A DNA stretch of 64,000 bases from DATMBF01 sp035559595 (GCA_035559595.1 DATMBF010000008.1:89682-153681); one strand, 5' to 3'. Positions 1 through 9,581 are shown, counted from the stretch's first letter. Notes: generated from the sequence alone by a model not told the origin. Made by a program: numbers and translations.

Positions 1-854
1 ACGCCTTCGCGCGAAACATCCGGTCCTGACCGTTGTCCCCCCGACGAAGCGATCTTGTCAATCTCGTCAATGAACACGATACCGGAGTTTTCAACGCGCT
101 GGAGAGCTTCTCGCTGGACTTTTTCCATGTCGATGAGCTTCTGCGCTTCCTCCTGCGTGAGGAGCTGTCGCGCCTCGCCGACGCTGAGTTTCCGTCGTTT
201 GTTCTTCTTCGGGAGGATGTTTCCAAACATCTCCTGGATGTTGATCCCCATCTCCTCCAAGCTCACCGGCCCCATCACCTGCATGAGAGGAATTTGTGGG
301 GTAGGAATGTCGATTTCAATTTGTCGTTGATCCAGTTCTCCGGCCCGCAACATCTGTCGAAAACGTGTCCTCGTTTTCTCGTTTTCTTCTTCCGCAGAAA
401 CCGGTTCTCCTTCTATCTCCACTACCCTTGGTCGTCGAATCGGAGGGACGAGAATATCCAGAATCCGCTCTTCGGCCAGGTCACGCGCCTTTTCCTGCAC
501 CTCTGCCGTTTTCTCCATTTTTACCATATTCACGGAGATTTCAACGAGGTCGCGGATCATCGATTCCACATCGCGCCCAACATAGCCGACTTCAGTGAAC
601 TTCGAGGCTTCCACCTTGATGAACGGAGCATTGGCAAGTTTGGCGAGTCGCCGGGCGATCTCTGTCTTTCCGACGCCCGTTGGGCCAATGAGAATGATGT
701 TGTTGGGCATGATCTCCTCACGGAGATTCTCCGGCACCTGGAGTCGCCGCCAGCGATTGCGCAGGGCGATGGCGACGGATTTCTTCGCATTGTCCTGTCC
801 GATGATATACTTATCCAATTCTTTGACGATTTGCCGCGGTGTTAATTCCTTCAT
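1..854 (-). CDS. hslU: ATP-dependent protease ATPase subunit HslU (partial)
   Basis: AAA+ unfoldase that feeds substrates to the HslV peptidase in the cytoplasm. Translating the minus strand from the ATG at 854 gives 284 residues before the window edge; the family is usually about 450 residues, so the C-terminal third lies outside. The N-terminus reads MKELTPRQIV, the Walker A motif GPTGVGKT is at residues 57-64, and the Walker B FIDEID is at 261-266. The intermediate I-domain region, which is acidic and Lys/Arg-rich, lies between them. It sits 59 bp downstream of hslV, in the usual hslV-hslU order, and is probably co-transcribed with rpoN and the DUF3109 gene. Confidence 0.95.
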   Translation of the reverse strand, partial: MKELTPRQIVKELDKYIIGQDNAKKSVAIALRNRWRRLQVPENLREEIMPNNIILIGPTGVGKTEIARRLAKLANAPFIKVEASKFTEVGYVGRDVESMIRDLVEISVNMVKMEKTAEVQEKARDLAEERILDILVPPIRRPRVVEIEGEPVSAEEENEKTRTRFRQMLRAGELDQRQIEIDIPTPQIPLMQVMGPVSLEEMGINIQEMFGNILPKKNKRRKLSVGEARQLLTQEEAQKLIDMEKVQREALQRVENSGIVFIDEIDKIASSGGQRSGPDVSREG

Positions 855-913
855 GTCAGGATTCGTTTTCTCCCGTAAGGGGCTTTTCTTCTGTTTGGTA
901 AGCGTTTGCACGT

Positions 914-1453
914 TTACAGCTCCTCAACGTAGAACTGCTTGTTTGTGTAGATATCGATTTCGGATGCGACCGTAAGAGATTCCTCAACGATTTGTCTTGC
1001 ATCAAGTTTTGTGTGTTTAAGGAGCATTCTTGCCGCTGCAAGGGCATAGCTTGCGCCCGAGCCAACGGCGACAATCCCATCATCCGGCTCTATGACATCA
1101 CCTGTTCCGGAAATGATCAGCGCGTGATCTTTGTCGAGCACCGCCAGCAGGGCTTCGAGCTGACGGAGATATTTGTCCGTTCGCCACAATTTCGCAAGCT
1201 CAACCGCAGCCCGGAGAAGTTGGCCGCGATGCTTTTCCAGCTGTTCTTCGAACCGATCAAGAAGACTCAGGGCATCTGCTGTGGAGCCGGCGAATCCGAC
1301 AAGGACAGAGCTGTTATAGAGTTTTCGAATTTTGCGGGAGGAATGTTTCATCACGGTGGTGCCGAGCGTGACCTGCCCGTCCCCTCCCATTGCCACCTTG
1401 CCGTTTCGGCGCAGGCCGATGATAGTCGTTCCGTGCGGTCGTTCAGTCTTCAT
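914..1453 (-). CDS. hslV: ATP-dependent protease peptidase subunit HslV
   Basis: Threonine peptidase that forms the double-ring core of the HslUV protease. The 179-residue product has the usual family length. The conserved TTI..RRNGKVAMGGDGQVTLG block puts the likely catalytic threonine at residue 9, so an eight-residue propeptide (ending HG) would be removed. Other family landmarks are GFAGSTADA, the WRTDKYLR helix, GSG.SYA and the C-terminal IYTN motif. It lies 33 bp downstream of rpoN and upstream of hslU on the same strand. No strong Shine-Dalgarno precedes the ATG at 1453, but no better start exists. Confidence 0.96.
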   Translation of the reverse strand: MKTERPHGTTIIGLRRNGKVAMGGDGQVTLGTTVMKHSSRKIRKLYNSSVLVGFAGSTADALSLLDRFEEQLEKHRGQLLRAAVELAKLWRTDKYLRQLEALLAVLDKDHALIISGTGDVIEPDDGIVAVGSGASYALAAARMLLKHTKLDARQIVEESLTVASEIDIYTNKQFYVEEL

Positions 1454-1486
1454 GCGATTATCCGATGTCGTTAAGTGAGAAAGAAA

Positions 1487-2908
1487 TCAGATCTTTTTTC
1501 TCAGACGGGCAATGGGAAGGCCAAGCTGCTCTCGGTACTTCGCAACTGTTCGGCGGGCAATTCTGATTCCCTCTTTCCGGAGGATTTCGGCAATCTTGTC
1601 GTCGTTGAACGGATCCTGCGGATCCTCTGCCTCGATGATTGCTTTGACTCGCTGTTTCACCATTAAGTTGGAGACATCTTCCCCCGTTTCAGATTCGAGC
1701 CCCGACGTGAAGAAATATTTCAGGGAATAGACGCCGAACTCCGTTTGAACATATTTGCTGTTCACAACACGGCTAATCGTCGAGATATCGACGCCGACGA
1801 CTTCAGCCACATCTTTGTAAATCATCGGTTTCAAGATCTCCCCCTCCTCAAACCACTGACGTTGTTTTTCGACGATGGCACGCATGACTTTCATCAACGT
1901 CTCACGCCGCTGGTGGATCGACGCAATGAACCACTTTGCCGCTTCGAATTTCTGCTTAATGAAGTCCTTCGCCTCTTTCTGCACCTTCTTCCCCTTCGGA
2001 GCGATCATCTCTTTGTAGGCATTATTGATCCGTAGGGGTGGGATGTTTCGATCGTTAAGAGTGATGATGAAGTCTCCATCCTCGCGCTCGACTATGAAAT
2101 CGGGCGTGATGTAATTCTCCTGCGTTGTAAATTGCCCCTCGCCGGGTTTCGGGTTCAGATGCTGGATAAGATCAACGACTTTCTTAAGTGTCTCCGTTCC
2201 AATCTGGAGTTGTTCCCTGAGGGTGTCGAAGCGCTTCATTTTGAAGTCTTCGAAATGATGTTCCAGGATCTTCAATCCAAGCTGCTTGAGGGCAGGATCA
2301 CACGTTCGGCTCTGGAGCTGCACAGTAAGGCATTCTTGCAACGACCTCGCAGCGATCCCGGGTGGATCGAGATGATGGATCCTTTTGAGCACAGCTTCAG
2401 CTTTTTCGAGGGAGATCTCCAACCCGTAGCTGAGATTCAAATCCTGAACAATGAGAGGAAGTTCACGCCTCAAATATCCATCCTCATCGACATTGCCGAT
2501 AATCTCCTCCGCCAGGAGTATGTCAAGATCATCAACCTCGAGCAGCTTGAATTGGGCCAGTAATCTCTCGGAAAGGGGAACCGCTGCCGCGAGGGGTGGC
2601 TCATATTGCTCCTCCTCCTGAGAAGCAGCTATCCGTTCAGGGCTCTTGTATCCTTCGAGGTCATCCTTTATATAATCATCGAGCGTGTAATCATCAGCCT
2701 CGCCGTTGGTGTTTTCCCCGTCCTCCGGCTCAACCTGGTCAAGCGAAAGCTCGGAGGTTTCTTCGACCTCAAGCATGGGATTCAACTCGAGCTCGGTTTT
2801 GATGCGTTGCTCGAGGGCAAGCGTGGGGAGTTGAAGAAGCTTGAGGTATTGAACCTGCTGCGGGGTGAGCTTAAGACCGAGCTTAAGTTGTTGCTGAAGG
2901 TTAATCAT
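1487..2908 (-). CDS. rpoN: RNA polymerase sigma-54 factor
   Basis: Alternative sigma factor that recognises -24/-12 promoters and needs AAA+ activators. The 473-residue protein begins with the glutamine/leucine-rich region I (MINLQQQLKLGLKLTPQQ), then has an acidic linker at about residues 50-90, a core-binding domain, the helix-turn-helix segment (DVAEVVGVDISTISRVV), and the diagnostic RpoN box ARRTVAKYRE at 451-460. Its start overlaps the stop of the upstream DUF3109 gene by 4 nt (ATGA), which suggests translational coupling. No bacterial enhancer-binding protein is encoded in this window, and I found no convincing sigma-54 promoter in the intergenic regions. Confidence 0.97.
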   Translation of the reverse strand: MINLQQQLKLGLKLTPQQVQYLKLLQLPTLALEQRIKTELELNPMLEVEETSELSLDQVEPEDGENTNGEADDYTLDDYIKDDLEGYKSPERIAASQEEEQYEPPLAAAVPLSERLLAQFKLLEVDDLDILLAEEIIGNVDEDGYLRRELPLIVQDLNLSYGLEISLEKAEAVLKRIHHLDPPGIAARSLQECLTVQLQSRTCDPALKQLGLKILEHHFEDFKMKRFDTLREQLQIGTETLKKVVDLIQHLNPKPGEGQFTTQENYITPDFIVEREDGDFIITLNDRNIPPLRINNAYKEMIAPKGKKVQKEAKDFIKQKFEAAKWFIASIHQRRETLMKVMRAIVEKQRQWFEEGEILKPMIYKDVAEVVGVDISTISRVVNSKYVQTEFGVYSLKYFFTSGLESETGEDVSNLMVKQRVKAIIEAEDPQDPFNDDKIAEILRKEGIRIARRTVAKYREQLGLPIARLRKKI

Positions 2909-3507
2909 CGCTCAGAGGCTTCACTTCTCGTTGTGCTCTTCCTGCTGCCGTTTCCGCGAATCGTACTCTTGAGCAATTCTTCATACCATTGACTGCCGAA
3001 CGCTCTGGTGAGAGGTTCTTTGAGAAAGGGAACGAGGCCGATCTGTTCCCTTGATCCTCGTTTGAGGGCGGGTTCGCATTCGGCAATCGACTCGAAGCGA
3101 AGAGAGATCCATCGCCCTCGATCCACACGAATCGGAAAGAGATGGCATGAAATAGGCTTGCGCCATTGAATTTCGCCGTTGAGGTAGGCCTTTTCGAAAG
3201 AACATTTTGCCACATCCCCGTCGTACGTAACAAACGCACACGCCCGGTTATCGATGCACGGGGTGACAAAGCCATCATAGACCTTTTCTGCAAAGCCTGT
3301 TTCTTCAAGAACAGTGAGGTGCTTTTCGCTCAGGTACTTCTGGATGGCCGGGAAGGCCTTCTCGATCTCTTGGATTTCGCTTTCAAGGAGAGGTGCCCCT
3401 AATCCACCGGGCATAGTGCAGCAGGCACCCTTACAGCGTTGCAAATCACACGCGAATTGTGTGTGGGGAATCGACTCGTCGACACCGATTTCATCGATAA
3501 CGGTCAT
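2905..3507 (-). CDS. DUF3109 family protein
   Basis: Conserved 200-residue protein of the DUF3109 family, found mainly in Bacteroidota; its biochemical role is not established. A cysteine-rich N-terminal cluster (C19, C24, C28, C29 in the block FACDLQRCKGACC) resembles the YkgJ-type putative metal-binding signature. Further conserved cysteines occur in the PCIDNRACAF, KCSFEKAY and SCHLFPIR segments, so a bound metal or Fe-S cluster is plausible but inferred. It is the first gene of a minus-strand run leading into rpoN (4-nt overlap), hslV and hslU. The ATG at 3507 starts the conserved region closely enough that no alternative is needed. Confidence 0.85.
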   Translation of the reverse strand: MTVIDEIGVDESIPHTQFACDLQRCKGACCTMPGGLGAPLLESEIQEIEKAFPAIQKYLSEKHLTVLEETGFAEKVYDGFVTPCIDNRACAFVTYDGDVAKCSFEKAYLNGEIQWRKPISCHLFPIRVDRGRWISLRFESIAECEPALKRGSREQIGLVPFLKEPLTRAFGSQWYEELLKSTIRGNGSRKSTTRSEASER

Positions 3508-3605
3508 CTTGCGTACCCTGCAAACACCAAACCTGAATCAGTATAGCGAAAATTTTGTAGAGAGGAAAGACGCCCCGGGAGGCTCATTTTTGAACACTCG
3601 GTGGG

Positions 3606-4115
3606 CAATGTTCGAGAGCATGATGTTCTTGTCAACCGAGCATCTTTGACAGTTGTCTAAGTCTACGTCCTCGGAGAGTTCAGAAATCAGGAGTTGTTGG
3701 CGAAGCTCATCATCATCGGGCAAGCCGATGAAAGCATCAGCGTGCGAAGAAGTGCCATTTACGCAATCAGTAATCCACGTGAGAAAAACCGCTTTTCAGG
3801 CTCTCAACGAGATTACCACATCAAAGACAGACCGCAAGGTAAGGGAAGCTGCGGTGTACGCTGCGGTGAATATCGACTGTCAATGAATCCGCACCGATGC
3901 TGGCGGAACTTGCTTTGAAAGATTCCGAGGAGCTTATGGGGAGTGCTACGTACGCGCTTGCAAACATCCACACAAACGAAGCCACAAAAGCTCTGCGGCG
4001 GATTCTCACCGCGAGTGATGTCGCTGTCCCTGTCTTCATAGATATTGTCAAAATAGATTCGAACACACGAATGCGAACCACAACCATTAGCGCGTTTGAT
4101 GAAATGATCGTCTGG
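3606..4115 (+). pseudogene. Degenerate HEAT-repeat protein gene
   Basis: Fragments of HEAT-type helical repeats can be read on the plus strand but in three successive frames: LGEFRNQELLAKL and ISVRRSAIYAIS (frame of 3694), then VREAAVYAAVNI (frame of 3653), then ELMGSATYALANI and EATKALRRIL (frame of 3897). A TAA at 3658 interrupts the first frame. No start codon, signal peptide or full-length frame can be assembled. I read this as a frameshifted remnant of a HEAT-repeat protein. The limits are approximate. The 400 bp that follow (4185-4589) hold only the terminator at 4426 and no recognisable gene. Confidence 0.7.
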
Positions 4116-4425
4116 TCATCAGCAACGAACAGCTGTACCACTATTCGTGATTACAATGGAGGCCTCCTGAAGGGACCCCACTGATGCCAAACGACTAATC
4201 CCGCGTGGGGTCACGCGCAACCTATTTCATGGATCCACGTAAACCGTGATGTCTTCGTCTTGAAACCGTAAAGTGTCTACAATTGTATTCGGCTGCTTTC
4301 ATTGGAACAAAAGGCAGAGGTGCGGACGTCTAAACCAGGAATTCTTTGTCCCAAACGTTGACGAAGAACATACTTGCGAAGTCTAATGAATCGGAGTTAT
4401 GAGAGAATCTCATATCTCCTCCTTC

Positions 4426-4467
4426 CCCGATGAACGTTCCCACAAGGAGAGTTCATCGGGTTTTTTT
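4426..4467 (+). terminator. Rho-independent terminator
   Basis: A perfect 10-bp stem (CCCGATGAAC / GTTCATCGGG) with a 15-nt loop is followed directly by seven T residues on the plus strand. It sits downstream of the degenerate HEAT-repeat gene and probably once ended that transcript; it now also insulates the DUF5916 gene. Confidence 0.85.
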
Positions 4468-4661
4468 CTTTAACCTTTAAGAAAGCGAACTCAGAGGAGT
4501 CGTCTGTCAACCTTTTCTTAGGTTATGAAGTCTAACTGATGTTCCCACCACTGCAGTTCATTGCCTTGGAAGTGTAGGGCAACGCTATTGTGCTGTCCAA
4601 CAACCATTCCGGGCTTGCTGGGTCTAATAGTTATCGTTTCTCATCACTACAGGAGCAACAC

Positions 4662-7304
4662 ATGAAGAGCACTCTGCGCATTGCTATTCCCACATTCGCG
4701 CTGATGCTTCTTTCTTCGTCCGTCACAGCGCAAGGCGCAAGCCAGCGACCGGTAGTGCGTGCCGTGCGGTCGGCGGAGAGCATCAGTGTAGACGGCATGC
4801 TCTCGGAGTCCGTGTGGACCGGCCAGGGAACATCCGCTTTCATGCAGCGAAATCCCGACGAGGGAGCACCCGCATCGGAAAAAACGGAAGTCTGGGTCGC
4901 CTTTGACGATGCTGCCCTCTATATCGCGGCGAGACTCCACGACAGGGCGCCGGATTCCATCATGACGACGCTTGGTCGTCGTGACGCCTACGTCACGGCA
5001 GATTGGTTCAGCGTGTTTGTCGATTCTTACCTCGATAGGCGAACGGGATTCATGTTCTCCCTTAGTGCAGCGGGAACATTGTTGGATGGGACGCTCTATA
5101 ACGACGATTGGAATGATTTTTCGTGGGACGGCGTATGGGAAGGGAAAGTGAACATCGACTCGGAGGGGTGGACCGTCGAAATGCGAATTCCTTTCTCGCA
5201 ACTCCGCTTCAACGACCAGGAGGAGTATGTTTGGGGAATCAATTTCCGTCGTGATATCGGTCGCAAAAATGAAGAGGCATTTCTTGTCTATACTCCAAAA
5301 AAGGAGAGTGGCTTTGTTTCACGTTTTGCCAACCTTGTGGGAATTGAGAATATCTCCCCTCCTGCTCGAGTGGAGGCCTTACCGTATTTGAATACGAGAG
5401 CAGAGTATAAGAAGCCGATCGCAGGAGATCCGTTTAATATGGGCAGGAAGTATCTTCCCGGTGTCGGAGCTGATTTGAAGGTAGGACTTGGCAGCAATCT
5501 CACGCTTGACGCCACCATGAATCCGGATTTCGGTCAGGTCGAGGTTGACCCGGCGGTGGTGAATCTCAGCGATGTGGAGACTTTCTTTCAGGAAAAACGG
5601 CCGTTCTTTATCGAAGGTGCGAACACGTTTCGATTCGGCAGGGGTGGATCCACCAATTACTGGAGTTTCAATTGGGCAGAGCCGACAATCTTTTACAGTC
5701 GAAGAATCGGTCGGGCCCCGAGCGGAAGTGTGCCCTCGGCAGATTACGTTGACAAGCCGGTAGGAACACATATTCTTGGCGCCGGGAAGGTTACCGGCAA
5801 AGTGTGGGATTATTGGAATATCGGCATAGTCAATGCAGTCACCAGTCGCGAGTACGCAAGGATTCAATCCGCCGGCACGCGTTCCGAGGTTGAAGTCGAG
5901 CCGATGACCTACTATGGTATTGCGAGGGCACAGAGGGACTTCAACGACGGAAAACAGGGGATCGGTGTCATCACCACCTTCACAAACCGGATGTTCGACG
6001 ATCAACGGCTCAGAAATGAAATGAATGCGAATGCTCTCGTCGGCGGGCTGGATGGTTGGACGTTTCTGGATAGTGAGAAGACCTATGTTATCACCGGCTG
6101 GCTTGCAGGGTCGCGAGTATCCGGATCTCCAAATCGCATGGTGTCCCTCCAGAGAAGCTCCATGCACTATTTCCAGCGACCGGATGCGACGCATATCGGT
6201 GTGGATTCTACGGCCACGTCACTCAGCGGATATGCAGGACGCTTCATGCTGAACAAACAGAAGGGGGCAACGAATCTGAATGCTGCAATCGGTTTCATCT
6301 CTCCATCCTTCAATACGAACGACCTTGGTTTCATCTGGCGGACGGACTACATCAACGCGCACATTGCAGCAGGGTATAAGTGGACAGAGCCGACAGACTA
6401 TTACCGATTCCTTGGTCTGAACACAGCTCTTTTCTCGAGCGTTGATTTCGAGGGGAACCTGACATGGGCCGGGTGGTGGATCGGTGTCAACTACGAACTT
6501 CCCAACTATTACTTCATATGGTTCAATACGGCCTACAATCCGGAAACGCTCAATGCCCGCCGGACAAGGGGCGGACCGCTCACGGTCAACCCGCCGGGGA
6601 ACGAATTCGTGATGGGTATCAGCACAGACAGTAGAAAGTCGGTTGTCTTCGAGTTATTCGGATTCACCTACCAGTCAAAAAGTGGTAACAATTATCATAC
6701 CGAGCTCAGTGCTGAATGGAAGCCTGCTCCAAATCTGACGGTGCGCGTTGGACCGAGTTATTCAGTGAATAAAACGCAGTCCCAGTGGGTTGGTGCTTTC
6801 GACGACCCGACGGCAACTGCAACTTACGGCCGGCGATATCTGTTTTCCGATTTTCATCAGCGAACACTTGCAGCAAACGTTCGGTTGAACTGGACATTCT
6901 CGCCGGAACTCAGTTTCCAGTTGTTCACGCAATCTCTTATCTCGTCAGCCGATTATTTCAAGTTTAAAGAGCTGGCACGTCCGAAGAGCTACGACTTTTT
7001 GATTTATGGCGAGAAGGGTTCAACGTTCGATGAGTCGACCTTTACGGCCGACCCGGACGGTAACGGACCAGCGGCGCCGATTCAATTTTCAAATCCTGAC
7101 TTCAATTTCAAGTCGTTGAGAGGGAATGCCGTCTTCCGGTGGGAATACATGCCAGGGTCCACGCTCTTTCTCGTCTGGACGCAAAGTCGATCCGACTACG
7201 AGAACCTCGGCTTTTTCCGGTTCAATCGTTCGATGGAGCGTCTCTGGAACGTGAAGCCGGAGAATATTTTCATGGTGAAGATCACCTACTGGTTGAGCAC
7301 GTAA
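4662..7304 (+). CDS. DUF5916 outer-membrane protein with CBM9-like N-terminal domain
   Basis: Predicted exported protein of 880 residues. Translation most likely starts at the ATG at 4662, which follows AGGAG with suitable spacing and opens a signal peptide (MKSTLRIAIPTFALMLLSSS, cleavage near AQG); the 24 residues upstream in frame add nothing. Residues about 40-240 resemble the carbohydrate-binding family 9 fold, with the block ISVDGMLSESVW and a following GFMFSLSAAGTLLDGTLY segment. The rest is rich in alternating aromatic/polar strands and ends in KITYWLST, as expected for an outer-membrane beta-barrel of DUF5916 type. Family function is unknown; a role in binding or passage of a polymer is only inferred. 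It is a single gene, followed by a terminator. Confidence 0.88.
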   Translation: MKSTLRIAIPTFALMLLSSSVTAQGASQRPVVRAVRSAESISVDGMLSESVWTGQGTSAFMQRNPDEGAPASEKTEVWVAFDDAALYIAARLHDRAPDSIMTTLGRRDAYVTADWFSVFVDSYLDRRTGFMFSLSAAGTLLDGTLYNDDWNDFSWDGVWEGKVNIDSEGWTVEMRIPFSQLRFNDQEEYVWGINFRRDIGRKNEEAFLVYTPKKESGFVSRFANLVGIENISPPARVEALPYLNTRAEYKKPIAGDPFNMGRKYLPGVGADLKVGLGSNLTLDATMNPDFGQVEVDPAVVNLSDVETFFQEKRPFFIEGANTFRFGRGGSTNYWSFNWAEPTIFYSRRIGRAPSGSVPSADYVDKPVGTHILGAGKVTGKVWDYWNIGIVNAVTSREYARIQSAGTRSEVEVEPMTYYGIARAQRDFNDGKQGIGVITTFTNRMFDDQRLRNEMNANALVGGLDGWTFLDSEKTYVITGWLAGSRVSGSPNRMVSLQRSSMHYFQRPDATHIGVDSTATSLSGYAGRFMLNKQKGATNLNAAIGFISPSFNTNDLGFIWRTDYINAHIAAGYKWTEPTDYYRFLGLNTALFSSVDFEGNLTWAGWWIGVNYELPNYYFIWFNTAYNPETLNARRTRGGPLTVNPPGNEFVMGISTDSRKSVVFELFGFTYQSKSGNNYHTELSAEWKPAPNLTVRVGPSYSVNKTQSQWVGAFDDPTATATYGRRYLFSDFHQRTLAANVRLNWTFSPELSFQLFTQSLISSADYFKFKELARPKSYDFLIYGEKGSTFDESTFTADPDGNGPAAPIQFSNPDFNFKSLRGNAVFRWEYMPGSTLFLVWTQSRSDYENLGFFRFNRSMERLWNVKPENIFMVKITYWLST

Positions 7305-7382
7305 CAGCAGTTTACCGATACCCGTTTGTGGATTCCATGGTGCTGAGAGCGTAGTATCATACGTTCTGATCCTGCTTCCCGT

Positions 7383-7422
7383 CGTCCGACACTTCGAGCA
7401 TGAGGTGTCGGACGTTTTGTTT
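7383..7422 (+). terminator. Rho-independent terminator after the DUF5916 gene
   Basis: A 10-bp perfect stem (CGTCCGACAC at 7383-7392, GTGTCGGACG at 7405-7414) has a 12-nt loop and is followed by TTTTGTTT. The T-tract is also the -33 element of the proposed promoter for the next gene. Confidence 0.85.
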
Positions 7423-7446
7423 CCCAGTCGAATTTGTTCTATCTTT
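7415..7446 (+). promoter_or_regulatory. Bacteroidota-type promoter of the DUF983 gene
   Basis: TTTTG at 7415-7419, 20 nt, then TATCTTT at 7440-7446, matching the -33 TTTG / -7 TAnnTTTG pattern known for Bacteroidota. The ATG at 7452 is only 5 nt beyond the -7 element and has no Shine-Dalgarno, so the transcript may be leaderless. Confidence 0.5.
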
Positions 7447-7451
7447 TTCCG

Positions 7452-7805
7452 ATGAATTCCTCTCTTCTTTGGAAAGCTGTATGTCGGGGATTGTCTCGCC
7501 GATGTCCCCAATGCGGCAAAGGAAAACTCTACGGCGACAGTTGGTATAGGATGCAGCCTCGATGCATTGAATGCGGCTGCGAATTCGCATCGCGTGAAGG
7601 CGACCTCTGGGCATTTTTCTATGGCTCGACCGCACTCATCACCGGTTTCTTCATCTTTCTTCTTGTCTTTACCAACCTCGCCTATCGTCTTGACGCCCAA
7701 ATTCTTGCTGGACTCCTGAATGTCTCTGCGCTGATCATTACCCTTCCATCCCGAAAAGGAATGGCCATTGCTCTCGATTGGTTCCTCGAGAGTCGTCTGA
7801 AGTAA
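7452..7805 (+). CDS. DUF983 family membrane protein
   Basis: Small protein of 117 residues. The N-terminal third carries a zinc-ribbon-like set of cysteines (RCPQCGKGKLY followed by RCIECGCEF), then two hydrophobic membrane segments (about residues 47-68 and 73-90). This arrangement matches DUF983, a membrane family of unknown function. I chose the ATG at 7452 rather than an in-frame TTG at 7434 because the proposed -7 promoter element overlaps that stretch. The gene stands between two terminator/promoter units and is probably monocistronic. Confidence 0.82.
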   Translation: MNSSLLWKAVCRGLSRRCPQCGKGKLYGDSWYRMQPRCIECGCEFASREGDLWAFFYGSTALITGFFIFLLVFTNLAYRLDAQILAGLLNVSALIITLPSRKGMAIALDWFLESRLK

Positions 7806-7819
7806 ACGCTCTCGGTTTC

Positions 7820-7849
7820 TTGCAAACATTCATTATTTCGATTACCTTT
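7820..7849 (+). promoter_or_regulatory. Bacteroidota-type promoter of the esterase gene
   Basis: TTG at 7820-7822, 20 nt, then TACCTTT at 7843-7849. It lies 31 bp upstream of the ATG at 7881, leaving room for the GGAGG ribosome-binding site. Confidence 0.5.
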
Positions 7850-7880
7850 CCGCGAGATCCACCCAAAGCCCGGAGGTTCC

Positions 7881-9581
7881 ATGAAGCCCTTCTTCTTCGT
7901 ATTGTTTCTCGGTCTCACAACGACCCTGACTTCCCAACCCCGATTTTCAGTCAGCTATCTCAAGGACGGTCCTTTCGATGGTCGATTACTCGTGATGATC
8001 TCGACGGATTCGACAAGGGAGCCAAGGTTCCAGATCAACGATGGGCCTACAACTCAGCAGACATACGGAATGAATGTCGAAGCATGGAAGCCCGGTCAGG
8101 CCGTCATCGTTGATGATAGAGCATTCGGTTATCCGATACGAAAGCTTTCTGATCTTTCCGCTGGCGAGTACTGGGTCCAGGGGTTGCTCCATAAGTACGA
8201 GACCTTTCGCCGCTCGGACGGGCATACCGTGAAACTGCCGATGGATCGAGGAGAAGGGCAGCAGTGGAATCGAGCTCCGGGGAATATTTACAGCAAGCCG
8301 ATGAAAGTGCGGATCAATCAAAAGAATCGTACGCCGATCACAATCATCCTTGATCAAGAGATTCCGCCGATCGAACCGCCCAAAGATTCGAAATACATCA
8401 AGCACGTGAAGATCAAAAGTGAACTGTTATCGAAGTTCTGGGGGAGGGATATGTATCTCGGCGCGAATATTCTCCTGCCGCACGGTTGGGAGGAGCATCC
8501 GAATGCGAAATATCCTTTGGCCGTGTTCCATGGACACTTTTCTCCGACGTTTGGTGGTTTCCGCGAAGAACCGCCTGACACGACCCTCAAACCTGATTAC
8601 AGTGAGCGGTTTCGCATTCACGGATATAATCGGATTCAACAGGAGTATGCTTATAAGCTCTACAAAGACTGGACGAGTCCGGACTTTCCACGCTTCATCG
8701 TCATGGAGGTACAGCATGCGAATCCGTATTACGACGATTCGTACGCAGTGAACTCACAGAATCTTGGTCCATATGGCGACGCGATTATGTATGAATTGAT
8801 TCCACACGTGGAGAAGACGTTTCGTGGAATAGGAGAGGGATGGGCCAGATTCACCTATGGTGGGTCGACAGGTGGGTGGGAGGCGTTAGCGGTCCAAGTG
8901 TTGTATCCCGATGAGTTCAACGGAGCCTGGGCGGCATGTCCCGACCCGATCGATTTTCGTGCCTATACGTTGGTGAATGTCTATGAAGATGAGAATGCGT
9001 ACTCTGTCGGCGCGCCATGGAAGAAGACGCCACGCGCAGGGAAGAGGAACTACAAGAATGAAGTGACGGCAACGTTGCAGGAGATGAATTATTTCGAACT
9101 GGCGCTGGGTGACAAGAGCCGCTCAGGACAGCAATGGGATATCTGGGAAGCCGTCTATTCGCCTGTGGGGAAGGATGGATATCCTCAGCCAATCTGGGAT
9201 AAGCTCACAGGCAAGATCGACAAGAAGGTGGCAGAATATTGGCGCGAACATTACGATCTCACCCACATCATCAAACGCGATTGGGCAAAATTAGGTCCAA
9301 AGTTGCGCGGGAAAATTCATTTGTATGTCGGTGAAATGGACAACTACTATCTGAACAATGCGGTTCGGTTGGCTGAAGGGGTGTTAAGAGAGTTAAAGGA
9401 TCCACCGGCAGATGCCGAAGTGGATTACGAATGTCTGGCCGAGCATTGCTGGAATGGAGATCACTCGAATCCTATCTGGATTTCGCGGCTGATGTATGTG
9501 CAACTTCATGCACCGAAGATGATGGAAAGGATTCGGAAGACGGCTCCGGCAGGTGCAGATACGACGAGCTGGAAGTATTAG
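7881..9581 (+). CDS. Secreted alpha/beta-hydrolase, putative esterase family
   Basis: Predicted exported hydrolase of 566 residues. A short signal peptide (MKPFFFVLFLGLTTTLTSQ) follows GGAGG and the ATG. Residues about 20-170 form a beta-rich N-terminal domain. The catalytic domain shows HGHFSP (oxyanion-side loop), the nucleophile elbow YGGSTGGW with Ser329, and a C-terminal EHCWNGDH that probably contains the catalytic histidine. These features fit the esterase-D/putative-esterase group; the substrate is unknown. It lies alone, convergent with the downstream cytochrome gene, and the intergenic region holds a 13-bp hairpin. Confidence 0.83.
   Translation: MKPFFFVLFLGLTTTLTSQPRFSVSYLKDGPFDGRLLVMISTDSTREPRFQINDGPTTQQTYGMNVEAWKPGQAVIVDDRAFGYPIRKLSDLSAGEYWVQGLLHKYETFRRSDGHTVKLPMDRGEGQQWNRAPGNIYSKPMKVRINQKNRTPITIILDQEIPPIEPPKDSKYIKHVKIKSELLSKFWGRDMYLGANILLPHGWEEHPNAKYPLAVFHGHFSPTFGGFREEPPDTTLKPDYSERFRIHGYNRIQQEYAYKLYKDWTSPDFPRFIVMEVQHANPYYDDSYAVNSQNLGPYGDAIMYELIPHVEKTFRGIGEGWARFTYGGSTGGWEALAVQVLYPDEFNGAWAACPDPIDFRAYTLVNVYEDENAYSVGAPWKKTPRAGKRNYKNEVTATLQEMNYFELALGDKSRSGQQWDIWEAVYSPVGKDGYPQPIWDKLTGKIDKKVAEYWREHYDLTHIIKRDWAKLGPKLRGKIHLYVGEMDNYYLNNAVRLAEGVLRELKDPPADAEVDYECLAEHCWNGDHSNPIWISRLMYVQLHAPKMMERIRKTAPAGADTTSWKY

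Noticed and set aside
33..845. 270-codon open frame on the plus strand
   Set aside because: It is the antisense of hslU, whose conserved Walker A and B motifs are on the minus strand.
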